A stretch of DNA of 5,598 bases from an uncultured Porphyromonadaceae bacterium (GTDB lineage Bacteria; Bacteroidota; Bacteroidia; Bacteroidales; Muribaculaceae), in assembly GCA_905193395.1 (NCBI GenBank), contig CAJJOO010000116.1, positions 1 through 5,598 of the forward strand, read 5' to 3'. Below, piece by piece: positions 1 to 5,598 of the stretch (positions are counted from its first letter, which is position 1; every line of letters starts with the position of its first letter). A program made the translations under genes and the position numbers. The notes under the pieces were generated by a model, which saw only the letters and a program-made list of their open reading frames with translations, was not told where the DNA came from and made no database searches.

Positions 1-411
1 GTGTTCCAGGATTTCCAGTTGCTCACCGACCGCACCGTCTACGCCAACCTCGATTTCGTCCTCGAGGCCACCGGCTGGAAAGTACGCTCCGAGCGCGAAC
101 AGCGCATCGACGAGGTCCTGCGCCAGGTGGGCATGGCCAACAAATCCTATAAAATGCCCCACGAACTCTCGGGCGGCGAACAGCAGCGCGTGGTAATCGC
201 GCGGGCACTCCTCAACGAACCCGAACTGATTCTGGCCGACGAACCCACCGGCAACCTCGACCCCGAGACCGGCATGCAGATTGTGGCACACCTTCACGAC
301 ATAGCACGCCGCGGAACGGCCGTAATCATGGCCACCCACAATCTGGCCCTGATGGACACCTTTGCCGGACGCTCAATGCACGTCGAGAACAAGAAACTCA
401 CCGTTAACTGA
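1..411 (+). CDS. ftsE: FtsE-like cell-division ABC transporter ATP-binding protein, 5'-truncated
   Basis: This is the C-terminal part (136 codons) of an ABC ATPase; the N-terminus with the Walker A loop lies before the window, so the GTG at position 1 is probably an internal Val codon, not the start. Visible in order are the Q-loop (FQDFQLL, residues 2-8), the ABC signature LSGGEQQR (56-63), Walker B LILADEP (76-82), the D-loop NLDP (85-88) and the switch histidine H113 in ATHN. The [16 protein letters not shown] start and the ATGWK segment (23-27) are typical of FtsE, which pairs with the membrane protein FtsX and, in well-studied bacteria, couples ATP hydrolysis at the division site to activation of peptidoglycan hydrolases. 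All visible catalytic motifs are intact. The next gene, 2 bp after the stop, is aspartate kinase and not ftsX, so the partner must be encoded elsewhere. A LolD- or MacB-type ATPase is the main alternative, because these families share the same motifs. Confidence 0.9.
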   Translation: MFQDFQLLTDRTVYANLDFVLEATGWKVRSEREQRIDEVLRQVGMANKSYKMPHELSGGEQQRVVIARALLNEPELILADEPTGNLDPETGMQIVAHLHDIARRGTAVIMATHNLALMDTFAGRSMHVENKKLTVN

Positions 412-413
412 AA

Positions 414-1724
414 ATGAGAATAATGAAATTCGGAGGCACATCGGTGGGGTCGCCCGCCCGGATGTGCCATGTGGCCTCGTTGGTAACAGCCACACCCGGC
501 CGGAAAATCGTGGTACTTTCCGCCATGTCCGGCACCACCAACGCCCTGGTTGAAATCTGCGACATGCTGGCCGCGGGCAGGCGCGATGCCGCCGCCGACG
601 CCCTCGACGGCCTGCGCAGCCATTATCACGGAGTAGCAGGCGAATTGCTTGAAGCCGCCGACGCACGCCGTAACGCCGATGCCGCCGTCGACCGGATTTT
701 TGACTCGGCCGCGCGCTCGGCTTCCGCGCCATTCTGCGACGACCGAGCCAAGGAAATCCTGGCCGTCGGCGAACTGCTTTCCACCACCCTGTTCCACGAA
801 TATCTCCTTCTGAAAGGCATAGACGCCGCCCTGCTGCCCGCCCTCGATTTCATGACCACCGGAGCCGACGGCGCCCCGCGCATCGACCTCATCGCCGAAA
901 GGCTGAAAACGCTCCTCGCCGGAACCGAAACCGAAACCATCATCACCCAGGGCTATATCTGCACCAACCACCGCGGCGCCGTCGACAACCTGCAACGCGG
1001 CGGCAGCGACTATACCGCCACCATCATCGGCGCCGCCACCGACGCCGACTGTGTGGAAATCTGGACCGACATCGACGGCATGCACACCGGCGACCCGCGT
1101 CGCGTGTCGCCCACCCGTCCCGTTCCCCGCCTTTCCTTCGCCGAGGCACTGGTACTGGCCCGCGCCGGCGCGAAGATTCTCCACCCGGACTGCATCCTGC
1201 CGGCCATGCGGGCCGGAGTCGCCGTGAAACTGCTCAACACCCTCGTCCCCGAGGCTCCCGGCACCACAATCGGGGCCGACACGGAGACTTCCGTAAAAGC
1301 AGTGGCTGTGCTCGACGGCATGACCCTGCTGCGCGTGAAATCGACGCACGAACGCCCCGACGTCCTGTTCATGCACGACGTCCTCACGGCCATATCGGCC
1401 ACTCAGGCCGAAGCCGTAACCGTCGCCGACGCCTCGGCCCTCGCGCTCTATGCAGGCGACGAGCGTGCCGATGAAGCCCTCCGCAACCTGCCCTCCGATG
1501 CAATCGCCGCAACGGAAAGCAATGTGAGCGTGGTTACAGTGGCCGGCGGAGACACCGCCGCCGTCACCGCCGCCATGGGCCGCTGCCTTGCCGACAAAGC
1601 CTGCCGGACCTGTATGATGGCCACGACTGCAGCCGACGGCTGCGCGTTCCGCCTGGCCGTCCCCGCAACCAACGCCGACACAGTCCTCAAAAGCATCAAC
1701 AACATTCTCTTCAACCACCAATAA
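414..1724 (+). CDS. Aspartate kinase (monofunctional, with divergent C-terminal ACT region)
   Basis: Aspartate kinase phosphorylates L-aspartate with ATP to 4-phospho-aspartate, the first step toward lysine, diaminopimelate, threonine and methionine. The 436-aa length fits monofunctional enzymes. The amino-acid kinase domain (about 1-285) carries KFGGTS (5-10), the SAMSGTTN loop (36-43), GELLST (119-124), the ITQG strand (177-180), RGGSDYTAT (195-203) and the TDIDGMHTGDPR nucleotide-binding segment (218-229). The remainder, about 295-436, should be the paired ACT domains that sense end products. It is poorly conserved: the GFL and TTSE signatures I expect from lysine-sensitive enzymes read DVL and TVAD, and the tail after residue 365 is Ala-rich. 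Feedback control may therefore differ from the model enzymes (inference). The ATG at 414 gives MRIMKFGG, a usual N-terminus; the ATG at 423 is a less likely alternative. There is no Shine-Dalgarno sequence. The gene follows ftsE by 2 bp and is probably in the same operon. Which isozyme (lysC, thrA-like) cannot be told. Confidence 0.93.
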   Translation: MRIMKFGGTSVGSPARMCHVASLVTATPGRKIVVLSAMSGTTNALVEICDMLAAGRRDAAADALDGLRSHYHGVAGELLEAADARRNADAAVDRIFDSAARSASAPFCDDRAKEILAVGELLSTTLFHEYLLLKGIDAALLPALDFMTTGADGAPRIDLIAERLKTLLAGTETETIITQGYICTNHRGAVDNLQRGGSDYTATIIGAATDADCVEIWTDIDGMHTGDPRRVSPTRPVPRLSFAEALVLARAGAKILHPDCILPAMRAGVAVKLLNTLVPEAPGTTIGADTETSVKAVAVLDGMTLLRVKSTHERPDVLFMHDVLTAISATQAEAVTVADASALALYAGDERADEALRNLPSDAIAATESNVSVVTVAGGDTAAVTAAMGRCLADKACRTCMMATTAADGCAFRLAVPATNADTVLKSINNILFNHQ

Positions 1725-1739
1725 CCCATCCACCGAAAT

Positions 1740-2033
1740 ATGGTCAAGCACATCGTCACATTCAAACTGCACGGCGACAAGGCGGAACGCCTTGAAGCAT
1801 GCCGGAAATTCAAAACGGCCCTCGAAGCCCTCCCCGCAGTAATCGAACCCTTGCAGGCAATCGAAGTGGGCATAAACGCAAACCCCGCCGAGAATTGGGA
1901 CATCGTCCTCACCGCCACCCTCCCCACCATGGCCGACGTGGCCGTTTATGCCGGCCATCCCGCCCACGTGGCAGCCGCCGCCATCATCGGCCCGCTGCGC
2001 GAGGCACGCGCCTGCGTCGACTACGAAATCTGA
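1740..2033 (+). CDS. Dabb (stress-responsive A/B barrel) domain protein
   Basis: This is a small, complete 97-aa protein that is a single Dabb domain, a ferredoxin-like fold that forms dimeric alpha/beta barrels. Its hallmarks are the N-terminal strand MVKHIVTFKL (1-10), the segment ending in IEVGINANPAENWDIVLTA (41-59), the motif YAGHPAHV (70-77, with its paired histidines) and the C-terminal CVDYEI (92-97). Bacterial Dabb proteins are mostly uncharacterised; related folds include plant stress proteins and some small cyclases, so no reaction can be assigned. No signal peptide or membrane segment is visible, so it is probably cytoplasmic. It starts 15 bp after the aspartate kinase stop with no promoter between them, so it is probably the last gene of the ftsE-aspartate kinase unit, just before a terminator-like hairpin. 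The ATG at 1740 is chosen because the conserved first strand begins at that Met. Confidence 0.88.
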   Translation: MVKHIVTFKLHGDKAERLEACRKFKTALEALPAVIEPLQAIEVGINANPAENWDIVLTATLPTMADVAVYAGHPAHVAAAAIIGPLREARACVDYEI

Positions 2034-2062
2034 CCCGGACTCTCAGCGAAAATGTCTTTTTT

Positions 2063-2105
2063 CGCCGCAAAGATGTTAAAAAAACATCATTGCGGCGTGT
2101 ATTTT
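2063..2105 (+). terminator. Probable intrinsic terminator after the ftsE-aspartate kinase-Dabb unit
   Basis: There is an inverted repeat with outer arms CGCCGCAA (2063-2070) and TTGCGGCG (2090-2097), a single A/A mismatch (2071 with 2089), inner arms GATGTT (2072-2077) and AACATC (2083-2088), and a five-A loop (2078-2082). The 14 paired positions make a strong stem 29 bp after the Dabb stop codon. The following sequence is T-rich but interrupted (TGTATTTTAT), so the U-tract is imperfect and termination may be partial. A run of six Ts also precedes the stem (2057-2062). A protein-binding palindrome is a less likely alternative. Confidence 0.65.
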
Positions 2106-2133
2106 ATATATAAACGCGCATAATTTCGCCAAA

Positions 2134-2157
2134 AATCAGTAACTTTGTAAACTGATT
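2134..2157. promoter_or_regulatory. Perfect inverted repeat bracketing the -7 element; candidate operator
   Basis: AATCAGT (2134-2140) and ACTGATT (2151-2157) are perfect reverse complements separated by 10 bp, with centres 17 bp apart. The left arm shares its last T with the -7 element and the right arm covers the expected transcription start. A dimeric repressor bound here would block initiation. The arms are short, so a chance match is possible, but the placement is striking. Alternatively it could form a small stem-loop in DNA only, since most of it is probably not transcribed. Confidence 0.4.
2140..2147 (+). promoter_or_regulatory. Bacteroidota-type -7 promoter element (TAACTTTG) for the S8 protease gene
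   Basis: TAACTTTG matches the Bacteroidota housekeeping sigma -7 consensus TAnnTTTG exactly. It lies 52 bp before the ATG at 2200, which would place transcription start near 2152-2156 and give an A-rich leader of roughly 45 nt, normal for this phylum. Upstream, 2100-2126 is AT-rich, but no good -33 TTTG element is present at the usual spacing of about 19-21 bp. The promoter may therefore be weak or activator-dependent (inference). Confidence 0.7.
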
Positions 2158-2199
2158 CAGATTAAAACTACAAAACCGAAACAAGCATAGGACTATCCG

Positions 2200-4485
2200 A
2201 TGAAAAAATTCATTATCCTTGCCCTTGCGGGCGCCGGCGCTGTTTTCGCCACATCGGCCCAGAGCAAATTTGACGCTCAGGGTCGCATGATTATCAACGA
2301 CTACCAGACACTGCAGGCCAACCCCGGAATTTCACTGGGCAACACCGACTACATGCCGTTCTCGTTCGAGACGGCCTCGCGCGCGGGCAGCAAGGTGCCC
2401 GTATTCGTAACGCTGGCTCCCGGCGCAACCGCAGCCGACCTCGAAGCCCGCGGATTTGAAATCGCCCTCGACCTCGACGACCTGGTGCTCGCAAACGGCA
2501 CCCTCGAAGACATCGCCGCCCTCGAGGACTGCGACTTCGTCAAGGCCCTGTCCTTCGGCGAACGCCGCACTCCGATGCTCGACCTCGCACGCAAAGGCAC
2601 CGGCATCGACGTGATTCATGAAGGCGGTAGCGGACTGCCCGGCTCGTTCAAGGGCGCCGGCGTGTTCACCGCCATCTTCGACACCGGTCTCGACCCCAAC
2701 CACGCCAACTTCCGCAACAGCGACGGCTCGTCGCGCGTCAAGGCCCTGTGGAACTTCTCCGGCGTAGGCATCGGCAACGAATACATCGGCGACAACGTTC
2801 TCCGTTTCACCACCGATCTCTCCACCGAAACCCACGGCACACACACCACCGGCTGTATGGCCGGCAGTTTCAACCGTCGCGGCGGCGGCCAGGTGTCTGT
2901 ATGGAACGGCACAGCCGGCGTGGCATCGGCCCGAAACTACAACCCCTACTACGGCATGGCGCCCGAAGCCGATATCCTCATCAGTTGCGGTGAACTCTAC
3001 GACGCCAACATCACCACAGGCGTCGCAAACATGATCAACTATGCACAGGCACAGGGCAAACCCGTCGTCGTTAACCTTTCAATCGGTTCCAACGTCGGTC
3101 CCCACGACGGCAGCGACCAGTTCTGCCAGATGCTCGACCGCCTCGGCGAACGTGCCATCATCTGCATCTCGGCAGGCAACGAGGGCGACGTGAACATGTC
3201 TGTCGACAAGGTATTCACCTCGGCCGACAACTCCTTCGCCACCTTCTTCGCTCCCATGGACAATCAGGGCACCGGCTCCATCAGCATCTACAGCGACTCG
3301 TCGACACCCTTCGACACTGAAATCATCATCTACGACACCAGCACAGGCAACACCTTGTCCTCGCAGACCGTCAACGGCGGCAGCGAGCAGAGCGTCACCA
3401 TCGCCACCCCCGGCATCGGCGACGGCAACACCATCCGCGACCTGAACTTCAACCGTGCCTTCACTTCTTCGTCTGTCCGTATCGCTACCTCGCGCAACGC
3501 CGGTACAAACAACCGTTTCAGCGCTCGCCTGACAATGTCCCTCAACGTCAATCAGGCCTCCAACCAGACCCGCCGCTATGCCCTCGGCATCCGCATCAAG
3601 GGTGCGGCCGGCCAGCACATCCAGATGGCCACCAACTCGAACGATGCCGAATTCTCGAGCCTCGGCCAGAGCGGTTTCATCAACGGCAACTCCGACTTCT
3701 CGATCAGCAGCATGGCCTGCGGATTCAAGACCCTCTGTGTCGGCGCATGGAATACCCGCAAGGAGATTCCCGTCCTCGGCTCCGGCAAGACCGGCGGCAC
3801 AATGGCCTACCAGGACAATTCGGGATTTGAAGTGAACGAAATCGCAGGCTATTCCAGTTACGGCACCCTGCACGACGGCCGCACCATGCCCGCAGTCTGC
3901 GCTCCCGGCAGCGGCATCATCTCGTCGATTTCCACCTATCTGGTAGACGTAGCCCCGAGCAATTATATCTATTCCTGCTCCGCCTCGCAGAAATATCTTG
4001 ACCGCGACAACTATTGGGAAGTGATGCAGGGTACCTCGATGGCATCGCCCGTCGTGGCCGGCGGTATCGCCCTCTGGCTCCAGGCCGACCCCACCCTCAC
4101 CGTCGACGATGTAAAGAAAATCATAGCCTCCACTTCCACCAAAGACCAGTATGTGGCCTCGGAAGCCAATCCCGTGCGCTGGGGCGCCGGCAAGTTCAAC
4201 GCCCTCGAAGGCCTTAAAGAGGTAATCAAAAACAGCGAAGCCGTGACCGACGTGGCTGTCGGCGAAAGCGAATTCTTCTTCACTCCCGACGGCGCCGGCA
4301 ACTGGAACATCTTCGACGCTGCCGCCACCAGCATCAGCGTGAACGTATTCGACACCCAGGGCCGCCCCGTGAAGAATTTCACCGAGCAGGGCAGTTCGGC
4401 CACCGTTTCGACCGAAGGCCTCACATCCGGCATCTACATCGTGAACGTCAACGGACGTTACTCGCAGCGCATCGCTGTTCGCTGA
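2200..4485 (+). CDS. Secreted subtilisin-like serine protease (S8) with T9SS type A C-terminal sorting domain
   Basis: This is a complete 761-aa exported protease. The signal peptide is residues 1-20 (MKK, then a hydrophobic Ala/Leu-rich core, ending TSA before Q21). Residues about 65-125 look like a propeptide, ending near a dibasic R122-R123. The S8 core carries Asp161 (IFDTGLDP), His212 (THGTHTTG), the oxyanion Asn327 (SAGNEGD) and Ser613 (GTSMASPVVAGG), so all catalytic residues are present. A beta-rich insertion of about 160 residues (roughly 338-500, rich in Ser, Thr, Asn and Gly) separates Asn327 from the resumed core; it may be a jelly-roll-like accessory domain. The last 70 or so residues (NWNIFDAAATSISVNVFD from 701, then GLTSGIYIVNV at 740-750 and a basic IAVR end) resemble the type A sorting domain that T9SS recognises at the outer membrane and usually removes. 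The start at 2200 is supported by the signal peptide and an AGGA at 2189-2192. It has its own promoter and a strong terminator, so it is probably transcribed on its own. Its substrate is unknown. Confidence 0.95.
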   Translation: MKKFIILALAGAGAVFATSAQSKFDAQGRMIINDYQTLQANPGISLGNTDYMPFSFETASRAGSKVPVFVTLAPGATAADLEARGFEIALDLDDLVLANGTLEDIAALEDCDFVKALSFGERRTPMLDLARKGTGIDVIHEGGSGLPGSFKGAGVFTAIFDTGLDPNHANFRNSDGSSRVKALWNFSGVGIGNEYIGDNVLRFTTDLSTETHGTHTTGCMAGSFNRRGGGQVSVWNGTAGVASARNYNPYYGMAPEADILISCGELYDANITTGVANMINYAQAQGKPVVVNLSIGSNVGPHDGSDQFCQMLDRLGERAIICISAGNEGDVNMSVDKVFTSADNSFATFFAPMDNQGTGSISIYSDSSTPFDTEIIIYDTSTGNTLSSQTVNGGSEQSVTIATPGIGDGNTIRDLNFNRAFTSSSVRIATSRNAGTNNRFSARLTMSLNVNQASNQTRRYALGIRIKGAAGQHIQMATNSNDAEFSSLGQSGFINGNSDFSISSMACGFKTLCVGAWNTRKEIPVLGSGKTGGTMAYQDNSGFEVNEIAGYSSYGTLHDGRTMPAVCAPGSGIISSISTYLVDVAPSNYIYSCSASQKYLDRDNYWEVMQGTSMASPVVAGGIALWLQADPTLTVDDVKKIIASTSTKDQYVASEANPVRWGAGKFNALEGLKEVIKNSEAVTDVAVGESEFFFTPDGAGNWNIFDAAATSISVNVFDTQGRPVKNFTEQGSSATVSTEGLTSGIYIVNVNGRYSQRIAVR

Positions 4486-4486
4486 C

Positions 4487-4514
4487 AGCGCAGTGTCGCT
4501 CAATGACACACGCT
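4487..4514 (+). other. Small stem-loop in the 3'UTR of the S8 protease gene
   Basis: AGCG (4487-4490) pairs with CGCT (4511-4514), and GTGTC (4493-4497) pairs with GACAC (4505-4509), around a 7-nt loop and a small internal CA/A loop. It begins just after the stop codon, with no U-tract behind it, so it is not a terminator by itself. It could stabilise the mRNA end or be a chance fold. Confidence 0.3.
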
Positions 4515-4539
4515 TCAGTCCGCGATAAAGCATAATTAC

Positions 4540-4575
4540 GGGGGAAGGGAAGCAAATTTCCCTTCCCCCTTTTTT
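4540..4575 (+). terminator. Strong Rho-independent terminator after the first S8 protease gene
   Basis: There is a perfect 12-bp stem, GGGGGAAGGGAA (4540-4551) with TTCCCTTCCCCC (4558-4569), around the loop GCAAAT (4552-4557; G4552 and T4557 could also pair). Six uninterrupted Ts follow (4570-4575). This is a textbook intrinsic terminator, 54 bp after the stop codon. It should largely separate transcription of the two protease genes. Confidence 0.95.
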
Positions 4576-4637
4576 CACCATCCGCGCCGAAACCGCCGCC
4601 GCAACGGCACGTGCAGGCGCCGCAACCACTCCTCTCC

Positions 4638-5598
4638 ATGAAAGCACTGATAGCCGCCGCAATGGCACTGGCCGCCGCAACGGCCGCCGCTTCCGGACCA
4701 ATCGACATCCTGTATCTTGAATCCGCAGCCGTCTCGCATAGCCGCGCGGACGCCGTGCCGCCCTTCACACCCATGATTATCCGCATCGCCGACGAACAGG
4801 CCGTGGAGCAACTCGAGGCTATGGGTGTCCGCATCCTGCATCGCCGCGACGAACTGCTGCTGACCTATGTCCCCACGGAATACGCCTCCGAAATCGACGG
4901 AATCACCGATGTGCGCCGCACCGCCGTGGCACGCCGCAGCCGCCCATTCCTCGACGTGGCACGCCGCGCCACACATACGGATGATGTGACCGCCGGCAAC
5001 GTTCCCGGCACCGGCAGTTTCGACGGCAGCGGCGTGACGGTCGGTTTTGCCGATGCAGGCTTCGACCCGGGCCACGCAATCTTCCGGGACCATCTGGCAA
5101 TGGTGGCGCAGTTCGACGAACCAAACGGAATCTCAGAAATCCACACCGACGGCCTGACGACGCTGCCCACGGACAATTCCGGCCTATACCACGCCACACA
5201 CGTGGGCGGAATCCTCGGCGGCGGCAAGCCGGACGACACATACCGCGGCGTCGCCACCGGGGCGGCGATGGCGGCGACAACTTCCTCGCTCTACGACGTG
5301 GGAATCCTGGCCGGCGTAGAGGAAATCATATCACTTGCGCGGCAACGCGGCGAACCGGCGGTGATAAACCTTTCGCTGGGCACTTCTCTCGGGCCGCACG
5401 ACGGTACCGACCTTTTCACCATCTACCTTGACCGCTGCGCCGAAGACGCCGTGATAGTGATGTCGGCCGGAAACGACGGCGGGGGCGGCGTCAGTCTGAG
5501 CCGCACTTTCACCGCCGGACACACCGCGGCGGCCATTACTCCGGCATCAACGGCCGACTGGGACTACCGCGAAATCCACGGTTACTGCGACGGATGGA
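4638..5598 (+). CDS. Second subtilisin-like serine protease (S8), 3'-truncated by the window end
   Basis: An open frame of 320 codons runs off the window with no stop. It starts at the ATG at 4638 (MKALIAAAMALAAATAAASG), a short Ala-rich signal peptide likely cut near residue 19 or 20; an in-frame GTG at 4611 is an unlikely alternative. Residues about 43-105 match the propeptide region of the upstream protease and end in an Arg-rich segment (R93, R94, R99, R100, R102, R109, R110). The S8 core shows Asp139 (GFADAGFDPGH), His185 (HATHVGG) and the oxyanion Asn279 (SAGNDG); the catalytic Ser and any sorting domain lie beyond the window. Both motifs deviate from the classical DTG/DSG and HGTH forms, though the active-site residues are kept. 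Residues 239-279 match residues 287-327 of the upstream protease at 23 of 41 positions, so the two are diverged tandem paralogues. It is probably exported. No promoter is recognisable between the preceding terminator and the start, and there is no Shine-Dalgarno sequence. Confidence 0.93.
   Translation, partial: MKALIAAAMALAAATAAASGPIDILYLESAAVSHSRADAVPPFTPMIIRIADEQAVEQLEAMGVRILHRRDELLLTYVPTEYASEIDGITDVRRTAVARRSRPFLDVARRATHTDDVTAGNVPGTGSFDGSGVTVGFADAGFDPGHAIFRDHLAMVAQFDEPNGISEIHTDGLTTLPTDNSGLYHATHVGGILGGGKPDDTYRGVATGAAMAATTSSLYDVGILAGVEEIISLARQRGEPAVINLSLGTSLGPHDGTDLFTIYLDRCAEDAVIVMSAGNDGGGGVSLSRTFTAGHTAAAITPASTADWDYREIHGYCDGW

Noticed and set aside
294..1967. 557-codon open frame on the minus strand across ftsE, the aspartate kinase and the Dabb gene
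   Set aside because: It is exactly in register with the codons of the aspartate kinase and Dabb genes, so it exists only because those genes avoid TTA, CTA and TCA codons. Its product is a low-complexity Gly/Cys/His-rich sequence with no recognisable domain.
2052..2087. Alternative pairing of the T-run at 2052-2061 with 2078-2087, which could compete with the terminator stem like an attenuator
   Set aside because: It has only nine A/U-dominated pairs with a C/A mismatch, much weaker than the 14-pair GC-rich stem, and no leader peptide or ligand-binding structure is visible.
1799..2113. Overlapping plus-strand open frame in a shifted frame of the Dabb gene
   Set aside because: The product is an Arg/His/Pro-rich frame-shadow sequence; the other frame gives a full Dabb domain.
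4611..4637. In-frame GTG at 4611 as the start of the second protease
   Set aside because: It would add nine residues (VQAPQPLLS) before a normal signal peptide start at MKAL; the ATG at 4638 is the better choice.
3079..4701. 540-codon open frame on the minus strand opposite the first S8 protease
   Set aside because: It is again in register with the sense codons of a strongly GC-biased gene; it runs through the terminator and into the next gene, and its Gly/Val/Asp-rich product shows no domain.
4575..5093. 172-codon open frame on the minus strand opposite the second S8 protease
   Set aside because: It is in register with the sense frame, which carries clear S8 motifs; the antisense product is unrecognisable.

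Overview
The window looks like chromosomal DNA from a GC-rich member of Bacteroidota, most likely order Bacteroidales (a Muribaculaceae- or Alistipes-like gut bacterium is my guess; the genus cannot be fixed from sequence alone). Four observations support this. The only good promoter match is the Bacteroidota-type -7 element TAnnTTTG. Start codons mostly lack strong Shine-Dalgarno sequences. The FtsE and aspartate kinase sequences have a Bacteroidales flavour. One protein ends in a type IX secretion (T9SS) sorting domain, a system confined to the Bacteroidota lineage.

Layout, all genes on the + strand. (1) 1-2033 is a tight three-gene run: the 3' part of an ftsE-like ABC ATPase, a full-length aspartate kinase 2 bp later, and a small Dabb (stress-response A/B barrel) protein 15 bp after that. 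They are probably co-transcribed, and a long GC-rich hairpin at 2063-2097 probably ends the unit. (2) 2034-2199 is the one sizeable intergenic region. It holds that hairpin, an AT-rich stretch, a -7 promoter element (2140-2147) and a perfect 7-bp inverted repeat that brackets the -7 element like an operator. (3) 2200-4485 is a complete secreted subtilisin-family (S8) protease of 761 aa with signal peptide, propeptide, all catalytic residues, a large beta-rich insertion and a C-terminal T9SS sorting domain. (4) 4486-4637 holds a small 3'UTR stem-loop and a textbook intrinsic terminator with a perfect 12-bp stem and six Ts. (5) 4638 to the window end is a second, divergent S8 protease, cut off before its catalytic serine. 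It is clearly a paralogue of the first.

Functionally there are two unrelated halves: a housekeeping operon (cell-division ABC ATPase plus the entry step of the aspartate-family amino acid and diaminopimelate pathway), then a tandem pair of exported proteases likely used at the cell surface or outside the cell. I see no mobile element, CRISPR array, tRNA or rRNA, and no clearly novel multi-gene system. The most interesting items are the diverged tandem protease pair, the inverted repeat over the promoter, and the degenerate regulatory (ACT) half of the aspartate kinase.
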